Origin: Indolivaga alginatilytica
Lineage (GTDB): Bacteria > Bacteroidota > Bacteroidia > Bacteroidales > Dysgonomonadaceae
Assembly: GCF_003201355.1 (NCBI RefSeq)
Contig: NZ_QICL01000011.1
Location: 62,001 to 126,000 of the forward strand
DNA: 64,000 bases
Direction of reading: 5' to 3'
Within the stretch, counting starts at the first letter, position 1. The number at the start of each line of letters is the position of its first letter. This document shows positions 1-7,867 of this stretch, piece by piece. The position numbers and the translations under genes were made by a program. A model generated the notes under the pieces. The model made no database searches and was not told the DNA's origin. It worked only from the letters and a program-made list of their open reading frames with translations.

Positions 1-120
1 TATGCCGTGAACTTTGTTATTCAAGATGATGAAAAAACATTAACAGATAAGCAGATTGATGCTATTATGCAGAAGATTCAAAAATCGTTAGAGCAGGAAT
101 TAAATGCTCAATTGAGATAG
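1..120 (+). CDS. pheT: Phenylalanyl-tRNA synthetase beta subunit, C-terminal fragment
   Basis: Only the last 39 codons are in the window; the gene continues to the left. The reading frame is open from base 1 to a TAG at 118-120. The fragment contains VNFVIQDDEKTLTDKQID followed by an amphipathic helix ending in EQELNAQLR, which is how the ferredoxin-fold anticodon-binding domain at the C-terminus of bacterial PheT typically ends (a 'tLtd.eid..m..i...l' helix). PheT charges tRNA-Phe in an alpha2-beta2 complex with PheS. A strong terminator follows. The call rests on a short tail, so it is probable rather than certain. Confidence 0.75.
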   Translation, partial: YAVNFVIQDDEKTLTDKQIDAIMQKIQKSLEQELNAQLR

Positions 121-143
121 TATTATACATCTATTTTATATAC

Positions 144-176
144 AAAAAAGGATTCTGTTATTCAGAATCCTTTTTT
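144..176. terminator. Bidirectional intrinsic terminator
   Basis: Arms of 14 bp (144-157 and 163-176) are perfectly complementary around a 5-base loop, with an A-run on the left and a T-run on the right. It can therefore stop transcription from both pheT and the convergent PepSY gene. Confidence 0.85.
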
Positions 177-192
177 AGTATGAATGAGTTTA

Positions 193-1347
193 TTACTTTT
201 TCTGTTTATTACTTTTTTTCCACCAAAGAATAAAACCAGTGATGGGAAGACTAGCTGTAATCAAACTAGCTAAAAAGACCATTAATTTACCTGCAAAGCC
301 ACCTATGGCTCCCACATGTATATCGTAGGTCATTCGATAGAATTTATCACCTGCAGACGAATCTTCGTACTTTATGCCATACATACCACCACCTTCTAAT
401 TCTTTTAGCGTATACTGATCGAAGAAACGAAAGTGTCTTTTGTAATAAGTATCGTCATTAGCAGAGTTAAATCCGATGCGATATGCATCCGCTTTCTTAT
501 TTGGAAAGTCAAAGATAAGTGAACCTCTTGTTCCTATAGGATATTCAGCCTTCACTTTTGACCAAAGGATATCAGCAGTATTCCCAAGTGGATATACAGC
601 TGTAGTATTTGATTCGGCAACTATCCATTTTTTAGGTTCTTCACCTCCTGATATTACTTTATAGTAAGAATTGGCAAACCATTCGAAACTCCATGTAAGC
701 CCTGTCAGTGCAATTACTAATACAATTAATGCAGCATAAATACCAAGTACATTATGCAGGTCATAATTAAATCGAAAGAATCCTGCTTTTCTTTTTATAG
801 TAAGACGAGGTTTTAATGACTTCTTATTCCATCTTTTAGGAATCCATAAAATAATACCTGTGATTAAGACAATAACAAAGATCAGAACCGCCCATCCTAC
901 AATTTGATGACCTACGGGATAAGGTAACCAAAGATTACGATGACCAGCAAGCACAAATCTAAAGAAATCATCTTTCAGAACTTGTTTTCCTAAATACTCA
1001 CCAGAATAAGGATTCAGTACCAATAATGTATAGCCATCTTGATAGTGATTATACGCTACTGTAGCTGCTTTGTTTTGTTTAGTATAAGTAATTCCATAAA
1101 TCACATTACTGCTATCCGCTGGTGATGTGTATACATATTCTATTGATTTCTCCTTTAGTTCTGATGGCGAAAGGAATGGTTTGTTTTGTACTTCTACGTA
1201 TTGGTAAGGTTGAGATATATCTCGTAATTCTGTCTGAAAGGTATATATACATCCGGTAATTGCAACAATAAATACAATTATACCCGAAATCATTCCCAGC
1301 CAAAGATGTAATAGATAACTTATCCTTTTGAATGATAGTTTTTTCAT
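193..1347 (-). CDS. PepSY-associated TM helix (PiuB-type) membrane protein
   Basis: Inner-membrane protein of 384 residues in the PepSY_TM family, often linked to siderophore or ferric-iron uptake and proposed to act as a reductase. Visible are an N-terminal TM helix preceded by HLWLGMISG, a periplasmic PepSY-like stretch (SGEYLGKQVLKDD), a HRNLWLP...VGHQIVGW segment, two central TM helices, and a last TM helix (GFAGKLMVFLASLITASLP) before a lysine-rich tail. Paired histidines near the TM helices could bind haem. The frame is open further upstream to a GTG at 1392, but the ATG at 1347 begins the usual K-rich start (MKKLSFKRISYLLH) and avoids running into the inverted repeats upstream. No TonB receptor is adjacent. 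Substrate unknown. Confidence 0.8.
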   Translation of the reverse strand: MKKLSFKRISYLLHLWLGMISGIIVFIVAITGCIYTFQTELRDISQPYQYVEVQNKPFLSPSELKEKSIEYVYTSPADSSNVIYGITYTKQNKAATVAYNHYQDGYTLLVLNPYSGEYLGKQVLKDDFFRFVLAGHRNLWLPYPVGHQIVGWAVLIFVIVLITGIILWIPKRWNKKSLKPRLTIKRKAGFFRFNYDLHNVLGIYAALIVLVIALTGLTWSFEWFANSYYKVISGGEEPKKWIVAESNTTAVYPLGNTADILWSKVKAEYPIGTRGSLIFDFPNKKADAYRIGFNSANDDTYYKRHFRFFDQYTLKELEGGGMYGIKYEDSSAGDKFYRMTYDIHVGAIGGFAGKLMVFLASLITASLPITGFILWWKKSNKQKK

Positions 1348-1384
1348 TAAATTTTTTAATTCCGTTATTCCAAAAATTATGCAA

Positions 1385-1405
1385 AGTAACACAATTAGTG
1401 TTACT
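1385..1405. promoter_or_regulatory. Inverted repeat upstream of the PepSY gene (possible operator)
   Basis: The 8-bp arms AGTAACAC (1385-1392) and GTGTTACT (1398-1405) are perfect with a 5-base spacer. It lies just upstream of the chosen PepSY start and could be a repressor site or a 5'-UTR hairpin. Function is inferred from position only. Confidence 0.4.
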
Positions 1406-1418
1406 CAGGCAATCGCAT

Positions 1419-1454
1419 ATAATAATGATTTTTAATATCTGAAATCATTATTAT
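1419..1454. promoter_or_regulatory. AT-rich 13-bp inverted repeat, Fur-box-like
   Basis: Arms 1419-1431 and 1442-1454 are perfectly complementary around a 10-base spacer. The right arm overlaps a second palindrome, TCATTA-N4-TAATGA (1445-1460). The ATAATGATT/AATCATTAT character is similar to Fur-type iron boxes, which would suit a PepSY gene. It sits between the divergent PepSY and yebC genes. Confidence 0.4.
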
Positions 1455-1510
1455 TAATGAGCGTATTATTAGTTTTTTGTATAGGCTATTTTTTATACTT
1501 TTGTATCCAG

Positions 1511-1541
1511 AAAATAAAGTAACAAATAGGTCTGAGACCTT
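1511..1541 (-). repeat. Interspersed GGTCTSAGACC repeat, copy 1
   Basis: Read on the minus strand this is AAGGTCTCAGACCTATTTGT followed by TACTTTATTTT. It matches copy 2 (19818-19850) over about 25 bases, well beyond the palindromic core, and shares the core with copies 3-6. It lies in the yebC leader, between a -7-like box (TACTTTTG, 1496-1503) and the yebC start. Confidence 0.6.
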
Positions 1542-1564
1542 AATGAAATTATAATAAACTTGAT

Positions 1565-2284
1565 ATGGGAAGAGCATTTGAATACCGTAAAGCAACGAAG
1601 ATGAAACGTTGGGGCAATATGGCTCGTGTATTTACTAAACTTGGAAAACAAATAACTATTGCAGTTAGAGAAGCAGGTCCTGAGCCTGATACAAATTCTC
1701 GTTTGCGTGTATTAATACAGCAATCGAAGAAGGAAAATATGCCTAAGGAGAACGTTGAACGTGCTATAAAAAAGGCTCTTTCTAAAGACGAATCTGACTA
1801 CAAAGAGGTTACTTACGAAGGGTATGGTCCTTTCGGTATTGCAATTGTGGTAGAGACTGCCACGGATAATCCAACTCGTACAGTGGCTAATGTGCGTAGC
1901 TATTTCAATAAAAATAATGGATCATTAGGTGTAACCGGTAGCTTAGAATTTTTATTCGATCATAAATGTGTTTTTAAAATTTCAGCTAAAGAAGGTGTTT
2001 CACTGGAAGATTTAGAGTTGGAGCTTATCGACTATGGTGTAGATGAAATAGAGCAAGATGAAGAAGATATACTTCTATACGGTGAGTTTAAATCTTACTC
2101 CGATATTCAAAAATATTTAGAAGAAAACGGATTTGAAATTCATAGTGCTGAATTTGAAAGAATTCCACATGAACTAAAAGAGGTTACAGAGGAGCAAAGA
2201 GCCCAAATAAATAAGCTTTTGGATAAGTTTGAGGATGATGAAGATGTTCAGAATGTATTTCATAATATGATGCCCGAAGAATAA
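1565..2284 (+). CDS. yebC: YebC/PmpR family regulator (TACO1-like)
   Basis: A 239-residue member of the YebC/TACO1 family. These proteins are annotated as transcriptional regulators, and several have been shown to help ribosomes pass difficult sequences such as proline runs. The N-terminal motif GRAFEYRKATKMKRWGNMAR is the family signature in its Bacteroidetes form, followed by the TKLGKQITIAVREAGPEPD segment, YEGYGPFGIAIVVE, and the middle/C-terminal domains (NGSLGVTGSLEFLF, IPHELKEVTEEQ). The ATG at 1565 starts exactly at the conserved N-terminus. It is followed by its own terminator, so it is probably a single-gene unit. Confidence 0.93.
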   Translation: MGRAFEYRKATKMKRWGNMARVFTKLGKQITIAVREAGPEPDTNSRLRVLIQQSKKENMPKENVERAIKKALSKDESDYKEVTYEGYGPFGIAIVVETATDNPTRTVANVRSYFNKNNGSLGVTGSLEFLFDHKCVFKISAKEGVSLEDLELELIDYGVDEIEQDEEDILLYGEFKSYSDIQKYLEENGFEIHSAEFERIPHELKEVTEEQRAQINKLLDKFEDDEDVQNVFHNMMPEE

Positions 2285-2304
2285 TTGACTATATCTATAA
2301 ATTG

Positions 2305-2340
2305 AAGAATCTTATTTGTTATTAAATAAGATTCTTTTTT
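2305..2340 (+). terminator. Terminator after yebC
   Basis: Perfect 13-bp arms (2305-2317 and 2324-2336) around a 6-base loop, ending in a run of T to 2340. Confidence 0.85.
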
Positions 2341-2383
2341 ATTATAAATGGTTAATTAATGCTCGGTACAATTGCGTATTGCG

Positions 2384-2391
2384 TATTTTTG
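2384..2391 (+). promoter_or_regulatory. -7 box (TATTTTTG) of the small-protein/apbE/rnfCD operon
   Basis: TATTTTTG fits the Bacteroidetes -7 consensus TAnnTTTG and lies 31 bases upstream of the first ATG of the operon. No clear TTTG is seen at the expected -33 distance, so the promoter is only partly supported. Confidence 0.45.
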
Positions 2392-2421
2392 TAAGGAAAA
2401 ATAACTTAATGTCTGAATAAG

Positions 2422-2817
2422 ATGACAACAGTAAAGAAAATTATTCTTTTTCTATTTGGTATTGTCTTGATAGTCTTTGGCAACAAAGCTGCAATAGATA
2501 CTATATTTAAGAATGATGATGGGGCAAAAATTCCTGATTCAGGAGAAAAAGAGATTGCAAGTAAAAATCGTGTAATCACGGAAGAAATAGAGACAGAGGT
2601 TGTAACAGAAAATAATGTAATCCCAGTTTCACAAGTTTCGGAAGTAAGAACGGAGGAGGTGACTAAGAAAGAAGCTCCGAAAAAATCTACAGAGAAAGCT
2701 TTAAAAGAGCAACCGGCTAAAAGTTCCGAAAAGAAAGAAGAGACAAAAGTAAAAGAGGCTGCTCCTCAAACAAAGATAGAACCAGTACAAGAAGAAACTG
2801 CTGCTGCAAGTGAATGA
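2422..2817 (+). CDS. Small membrane-anchored, charge-rich protein of unknown function
   Basis: A 131-residue protein not recognised as a named family. Residues about 5-25 (KKIILFLFGIVLIVFG) form one hydrophobic helix. The rest is a low-complexity tail rich in Glu, Lys, Thr and Ala, with repeated EEV/KKE/KEE patterns and no predicted globular fold. It is the first gene of an operon with apbE-, rnfC- and rnfD-like genes and overlaps the next gene by 8 bases, so a link to that membrane complex is plausible. An RnfG-like role is unlikely, because RnfG is larger and carries an FMN-binding domain that is absent here. Confidence 0.65.
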   Translation: MTTVKKIILFLFGIVLIVFGNKAAIDTIFKNDDGAKIPDSGEKEIASKNRVITEEIETEVVTENNVIPVSQVSEVRTEEVTKKEAPKKSTEKALKEQPAKSSEKKEETKVKEAAPQTKIEPVQEETAAASE

Positions 2818-3739
2818 CGGACTTTTATATAAAGCTCAGGTGCGATGGTTATTCCATGCACATATTAAAATAAAAATTCCGGTTTTCTGTGACGAAAGCC
2901 TGTTTGATGAACTTTTTGCTGTATTGGAAGATGTTGACAAACATTATAATTCATATAGCGAAGGTTCTTTTTTTGATTTGATAAATAAGAATGCAGGGCA
3001 ATTTGTTGAAGTTGATGATGAAACTATCAGTTTGTTGAGGCAGCTTATTTATTTTTCGGATCTGTTCGATGGTGAATATGATATAACTGTAATGCCTTTA
3101 GTTCGTCTATGGGGTTTTTATAAAGACGAAGAACCTCGTTTACCATTGAAGGAAGAAATAAAGGCTACAAAAAAACGGGTTAATTATAAAACAATAGAAA
3201 TCGAAGGATCTAAAGTCAGAATAGCAGAAGGACAGGAAATTATTACAGGCTCGTTTATGAAATCTTATGCAGTAGATAAGTTAGTTCAGAAAATGAGAAA
3301 AGAAGGTATTACCGATGCTATTATTAATGCAGGAGGCAGCACAATTAAAACTCTGAATAATAACATCCATCCCTTTTGGATTGTAAATGTACAGAACTCT
3401 TTGAAAAAGGATGATAGTTTATTTAAACTGGAGGTTTCGAATGCTTGTTTTTCGACTTCGGCACAAACTAAAACATTTGTAGAGATTGGTGGCAAAAAAT
3501 ATGGGCATATCATCAATCCCCTCACAGGCTATCCTTCCGAAAACAAACAGATAGGAATAATATCAACCAATTGTTTCGTTGGTGACATTATTTCGACAGG
3601 ATTATATAATCAAACATTGGATGGTTTTACAGAGAAAATGAAACTATTATCAACGCAGTTTGATGTTTCGGGTTTTTTGATGGATAAAAATAATAGTATC
3701 CGATTTTCGGATGGTTTCGAAAAATATATAGTACAATAA
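2810..3739 (+). CDS. apbE: FAD:protein FMN transferase, ApbE-like
   Basis: A 309-residue ApbE-family protein; the family cleaves FAD and attaches FMN covalently to threonine in targets such as RnfG/RnfD and NqrB/NqrC. Family landmarks are YDITVMPLVRLWGF (the 'FDiTvgPLv.lWGf' motif), GSFMKSYAVDK, IINAGGST (about residues 171-178), the near-universal HIINPLTGYP (about 233-242) and a GDIISTGLY segment matching the metal-binding 'aDalsTal' region. No signal peptide or lipobox is present, unlike many exported ApbE proteins. The start is GTG at 2810, overlapping the previous stop as GTGAATGA; no ATG is available nearby. Its target may be the rnfD-like product encoded downstream, but see the missing attachment motif there. 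Confidence 0.85.
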   Translation: MNDGLLYKAQVRWLFHAHIKIKIPVFCDESLFDELFAVLEDVDKHYNSYSEGSFFDLINKNAGQFVEVDDETISLLRQLIYFSDLFDGEYDITVMPLVRLWGFYKDEEPRLPLKEEIKATKKRVNYKTIEIEGSKVRIAEGQEIITGSFMKSYAVDKLVQKMRKEGITDAIINAGGSTIKTLNNNIHPFWIVNVQNSLKKDDSLFKLEVSNACFSTSAQTKTFVEIGGKKYGHIINPLTGYPSENKQIGIISTNCFVGDIISTGLYNQTLDGFTEKMKLLSTQFDVSGFLMDKNNSIRFSDGFEKYIVQ

Positions 3740-3742
3740 ATT

Positions 3743-5035
3743 ATGATGCATATTTTTTCGATGAAGAGCAAAACCAAGCAGATGAGTATATCGGATATTC
3801 CCGATGCTCCTGTCTTGTATTTGCCTTTATTACAACATATAGGGCAGGCAGCAAAGCCAATTGTAGAAGTTGGTGAGTACGTTCTTAAATATCAGCTTAT
3901 CGCTGAGGAAACGCGTAACTTGTCGGCTAATATTCATGCTCCCGTTTCGGGTACGATTAAGGCAATAGAGTTACACCCTTTAGCTGACGGAACTTTGGTA
4001 GAAACAATAGTTCTGCAAAATGATTTTCGTAACGAAGAGATTACAAGACCTGCAATTGAAGTAGATAATCTGACTTCTGATGAAATATTAGCTATCATAA
4101 AAGGTGCAGGTATAGTAGGAGAGGGAGGAGCACAGTTTCCGACTTTTGTAAAATATAATCTGTTAGGCAAAAAGATTGATACTTTTATAGTAAACGGTAC
4201 TGAATGTGAACCTTATCTAACAGCTGATTATGCCTTGATGAGAGATAAGACAGAAGAACTTTTCCGAGGCATATTATTGATAAATAAAGTACTGCAAGCA
4301 CGTGAAATAGTTCTTTCAATAGAAAAGCAGAATAAAGAGTTGTTGGATATATTTAGTCCATTTTTATCTCAGTCTGAATATAAAAATATAAGGGTTGCAA
4401 TATTGCCCAATCAATATCCTCAGGGTGGCGAATTACAACTTATAAAATCTGTTACAGGAAAAGAATTAGCTCGTGGAGTTCTTCCCAAAGATGAAGGCTT
4501 GATGGTTAGTAATGTAGGTACAATTCATGCTGTCTACAACGCACTTGTGGAGAGTAAACCTTTAACAGAACGTATAATAACAGTTTCAGGAGAACAATCT
4601 AAAAAATCGGGAAACTATCAGGTTAAAATTGGTACACCTATAAGCCATGTTCTAGAATATCAGAATCTGACAAATACATTAGACGATAAACAATTAGTTC
4701 TGGGTGGTCCTATGATGGGGAAGAATGTTGTGGAAACTTCTGCTCCCATAATCAAAGGCTCTTCGGGGGTACTGTTTTTCAAAAAGAAGGAGATCAAAAG
4801 AAACAACTGTATATCGTGTGGTTATTGTGTAGATGTATGTCCAATGAAATTGATGCCTCTTGTTTTTGCTGAAAATTATAGAACAGGAAAGATTGCTTCA
4901 TTAGAAAAGTACAGCTTAAATTCATGTATAGAATGTGCTGCCTGCGAATACATCTGTCCGAGTGATGTTCCTTTGATGGAAAGCATCAAAGAAGGAAAGA
5001 TAAAACTTAATGCTTTATTGACCCATGCAAACTGA
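3743..5035 (+). CDS. rnfC: RnfC-like iron-sulfur subunit of an ion-translocating electron transport complex
   Basis: A 430-residue RnfC-family protein, the peripheral subunit that passes electrons between NADH or ferredoxin and the membrane part of Rnf. In order: an N-terminal lipoyl-like/RnfC domain (HAPVSGTIKAIELHP), the Complex1_51K-like nucleotide-binding region (GIVGEGGAQFPT, FIVNGTECEPYLTADYALMR), an SLBB segment (ITVSGEQSKKSGNYQVKIG), and two 4Fe-4S motifs at about residues 356-367 (CISCGYCVDVCP) and 395-406 (CIECAACEYICP). Two ATGs are available at 3743 and 3746. It begins 3 bases after the apbE stop and overlaps rnfD by 11 bases. The rest of the canonical set (RnfA, B, E, G) is absent here. 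Confidence 0.88.
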   Translation: MMHIFSMKSKTKQMSISDIPDAPVLYLPLLQHIGQAAKPIVEVGEYVLKYQLIAEETRNLSANIHAPVSGTIKAIELHPLADGTLVETIVLQNDFRNEEITRPAIEVDNLTSDEILAIIKGAGIVGEGGAQFPTFVKYNLLGKKIDTFIVNGTECEPYLTADYALMRDKTEELFRGILLINKVLQAREIVLSIEKQNKELLDIFSPFLSQSEYKNIRVAILPNQYPQGGELQLIKSVTGKELARGVLPKDEGLMVSNVGTIHAVYNALVESKPLTERIITVSGEQSKKSGNYQVKIGTPISHVLEYQNLTNTLDDKQLVLGGPMMGKNVVETSAPIIKGSSGVLFFKKKEIKRNNCISCGYCVDVCPMKLMPLVFAENYRTGKIASLEKYSLNSCIECAACEYICPSDVPLMESIKEGKIKLNALLTHAN

Positions 5036-6110
5036 TAGTAAAACAATATATACACCTTTTGTACGAGCCAAAGATAGTGTTTGGGAAGTAATGTCGGATG
5101 TTCTTCTGGCACTCATTCCCTGTGCAGTTATTTCATACTTTGCGTATGGAGAGGCTCCTCTGTTTGTGATGTTTGTTGCTGTTATCAGTGCTATGGTTGG
5201 CGAATTTATATTTGCAGGTATTTTCCTGAAAAAATGGAATACATTGCTCGATGGTTCTGCAATAGTAACAGCTATTTTACTGGCTTTTACATTAGCACCT
5301 TTTACGCCTTGGTATGTAGTTGCCTTTGGTTCGGCTATGGCTGTAATCTTTGGTAAGATTCTATGGGGAGGATTAGGACGGAATATGTTTAATCCGGCTT
5401 TGGTCGGACGGGAATTTATGACTGTCTTTTTTCCTTTGGTAATGACTTCACGAACTATTTGGTATAATAAAGATTATGTCAATTTTCAGGATTTGAATAT
5501 ATTTAATTTCTTAGGAAATGGAGGCTTCACCGAATATATGAATTCTATATTCTTTAAACCGTCAGGTGCGATAGGAGAGTATTCGGTTCTATTATTAGTG
5601 TTGGGCGGATTATATCTTTTACTTCGTAGACGTATTTCGTGGCATATACCATTTGGACTGTTAGTTACATTCTTTATACTATTGCAAATATTTGCTTTCA
5701 AAGATATTAAGTTCTCTTTAGGAGGAATTTTATTAGGAACCTTATTTATGGCTACCGATATGCCCTCAAGTGCATCCACTAAGATGGGAAAACTATATTA
5801 TGGTGCTATGATTGGTTTGGTTGCTATGCTCTGCCTGTTGAATGATGTAAAATACGAATATATGTCATATTCCATTTTACTTGTAAATGGATTTGTAATT
5901 CCTATCAATTGGGTATTTAAGCCTAAAGTTTGGGGCGAAAACATAAATCTAAAGGAAAGAGTAGGGGCAGGAGTTCTGCTTACTATCGGAATTGTTGCTA
6001 CAACCTATGCTTTAGTTTATTTGCATCATTTTGATTTGGTGAGGTATTTAATCTTTGCTTATATATTGATTGTAATTGGTCGATTTTCTTTTTCAAAACA
6101 ATTGCATTAA
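5025..6110 (+). CDS. rnfD: RnfD/NqrB-like membrane subunit
   Basis: A 361-residue polytopic membrane protein of the NQR2/RnfD/RnfE family. Recognisable stretches are YTPFVRAKDSVWEVMSDVLLALIP at the N-terminus, the LLDGSAIVTAILLAFTL region, GRNMFNPALVGREFM, GAIGEYSVLLLVLGGLYLL, RRISWHIPFG and GTLFMATDMPSSASTKMGK. Canonical RnfD and NqrB carry an S-x-A-T motif between the 'FNPA' and 'GSIGE' segments, where ApbE links FMN to threonine. I see no such motif; the only SGA is SGAIGEY, which aligns with the later 'GSIGE' segment. Either this subunit has lost its flavin or it uses another site. It overlaps rnfC and shares a terminator with katA. Confidence 0.85.
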   Translation: MQTDSKTIYTPFVRAKDSVWEVMSDVLLALIPCAVISYFAYGEAPLFVMFVAVISAMVGEFIFAGIFLKKWNTLLDGSAIVTAILLAFTLAPFTPWYVVAFGSAMAVIFGKILWGGLGRNMFNPALVGREFMTVFFPLVMTSRTIWYNKDYVNFQDLNIFNFLGNGGFTEYMNSIFFKPSGAIGEYSVLLLVLGGLYLLLRRRISWHIPFGLLVTFFILLQIFAFKDIKFSLGGILLGTLFMATDMPSSASTKMGKLYYGAMIGLVAMLCLLNDVKYEYMSYSILLVNGFVIPINWVFKPKVWGENINLKERVGAGVLLTIGIVATTYALVYLHHFDLVRYLIFAYILIVIGRFSFSKQLH

Positions 6111-6111
6111 A

Positions 6112-6158
6112 ATAAATAGAAAGCGCTAAGATATGACATCTTAGCGCTTTCTATTTAT
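6112..6158. terminator. Bidirectional terminator between rnfD-like gene and catalase
   Basis: Exceptionally long perfect arms of 21 bp (6112-6132 and 6138-6158) around a 5-base loop. It sits 1 base after the rnfD stop and 8 bases from the katA stop, serving convergent units. Confidence 0.9.
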
Positions 6159-6166
6159 ACGAAATA

Positions 6167-7678
6167 TTATTGTGCAGTAGCTTTTACTCTATCTTCCTGA
6201 CTCATTTCAGCTAATTGTTTTACTCTGTCAACACTCAATCCCAAACCTTGTGCAATACGAGTTCCATATTCGGGATGAGCTTTGTAAAATAATGCAGCCT
6301 GACGTAATTGAATACGTTGTTGTGCATTCTTCATATGACCTACAAGATTATTGATAAGGTTGGTTTTATCATAATCGCTCAGTACACGACCATATAATTC
6401 CCCGGTCTGTACAAAATCAATATCACCTAATGGATATTCGTGTCGGGCAGCTAATCCCTGTACATCTAAAGCCGGAGGTGCAAACTTTGCATCTGGTGAA
6501 GGACCTTCGAACGAATTAGGATAGTAATTAGGGGCAGGTGCATCATTGCGGGTATTCATATAGCTATCACGTTGATAATTATGCATGGGGCATTTAGGTG
6601 CATTTACAGGCAATTGGTCAAAGTTTGCACCCAATCGATGTCTGTGAGTATCAGGATAACTGAACAGGCGTACTTGCAACATTTTATCGGGAGAAGCAGC
6701 TATACCGGGAACAAAATTTCCGGGAGAAAAAGCAGCTTGTTCAATTTCATTAAAATGATTCTCAGGATTACGGTTTAAAACAAACCTGCCTACGGGAATC
6801 AATGGATAATCGCCCTGATACCATACTTTAGTAATATCAAAAGGATCGAATTTATAATTGTTCGCTTCTTTGGGAGTCATTATCTGAATATAAGCATTCC
6901 ATGCAGGATAATCGCCTTTTTCGATACTTTCATACAAATCACGTGTTGCATAATTAGGATCTGTACCTGCCAGTTCGGTTGCTTGTTCATTTGTAAAGTT
7001 CTTTACTCCTTGTGCGGTTTTGAAATGCCATTTTATCCATACATGTTCACCATTCGCATTGTACCACATAAAAGTATGGCTCGAGAATCCGTGCATGTGA
7101 CGAAAACCATCGGGTGTGCCTCTGTCAGAGAAAAGAATGGTAACCTGATGTATACTTTCGGGAGTCAGTGACAGAAAATCCCAAAAAGCATCCGGGTCGG
7201 GGAGATTTGATATTGGATTTCTTTTTTGAGTATGGATGAAATCGGGAAATTTAATACCATCCCGAATAAAAAATACAGGTGTATTATTACCCACCATGTC
7301 GTAATTGCCTTGTTCTGTATAGAATTTCAAGGCAAATCCACGAGGATCACGCGCTGTATCAGCAGAACCTTTTTCGCCTCCTACGGTTGAAAATCGGGCT
7401 AACATTTCTGTCTTCTTTCCTACTTGTGATAGAAAATCGGCACAAGTATACTTTGTTACATCATTTGTTACTTCAAAGTAGCCAAAAGCTCCCGAACCTT
7501 TAGCATGTACAACTCTTTCGGGGATACGTTCTCTGTCGAAATGCGCTAGTTTTTCGATCATATGAGTATCCGAAAGTAAAGTCATGGTAGGGTTTTGAGT
7601 TGTAATCGAAGCCTGATCATTGTCAACAGGACTACCTTGATTAGTTGTTAAGGTTTTCTTTTTTTCTTCTTCTTTCAT
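6167..7678 (-). CDS. katA: Haem catalase, clade 3 small-subunit type
   Basis: A 503-residue monofunctional catalase, 2 H2O2 to 2 H2O + O2. Active-site landmarks are present: distal histidine in [19 protein letters not shown], the [20 protein letters not shown] signature, distal asparagine in [11 protein letters not shown], and the proximal haem-ligand tyrosine in [14 protein letters not shown]. The length fits the small-subunit class. The start ATG at 7678 gives a charged N-terminal tail ([12 protein letters not shown]) with no signal peptide, so it is cytoplasmic. It stands alone, divergent from the hexosaminidase gene with 189 bases between their starts; such genes are usually controlled by OxyR, but no clear site is visible. 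Presence of catalase suggests tolerance of oxygen in an otherwise anaerobic lineage. Confidence 0.95.
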   Translation of the reverse strand: MKEEEKKKTLTTNQGSPVDNDQASITTQNPTMTLLSDTHMIEKLAHFDRERIPERVVHAKGSGAFGYFEVTNDVTKYTCADFLSQVGKKTEMLARFSTVGGEKGSADTARDPRGFALKFYTEQGNYDMVGNNTPVFFIRDGIKFPDFIHTQKRNPISNLPDPDAFWDFLSLTPESIHQVTILFSDRGTPDGFRHMHGFSSHTFMWYNANGEHVWIKWHFKTAQGVKNFTNEQATELAGTDPNYATRDLYESIEKGDYPAWNAYIQIMTPKEANNYKFDPFDITKVWYQGDYPLIPVGRFVLNRNPENHFNEIEQAAFSPGNFVPGIAASPDKMLQVRLFSYPDTHRHRLGANFDQLPVNAPKCPMHNYQRDSYMNTRNDAPAPNYYPNSFEGPSPDAKFAPPALDVQGLAARHEYPLGDIDFVQTGELYGRVLSDYDKTNLINNLVGHMKNAQQRIQLRQAALFYKAHPEYGTRIAQGLGLSVDRVKQLAEMSQEDRVKATAQ

Positions 7679-7867
7679 AGTTTTAATTTGTTTGGATTAT
7701 GTTTATTAAGAGATATTTACATACTGTATAGTTTTAATAAAGTTTAGTAGCGTGTTTTTTGATAACACAAGATAGGATAAAAATGTTTATAAAATTTAGA
7801 ATTTTTTCACTATACATTTTATTTGTATATTTATTGTCTTAAATTTCTAGCTACAACCAATTTTACC

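Noticed and set aside
5564-5600. PSGAIGEYS in the RnfD-like protein as the FMN-attachment motif
   Set aside because: It aligns with the conserved 'GSIGE' segment that follows the true S-x-A-T site in RnfD, and it has isoleucine where threonine is needed.
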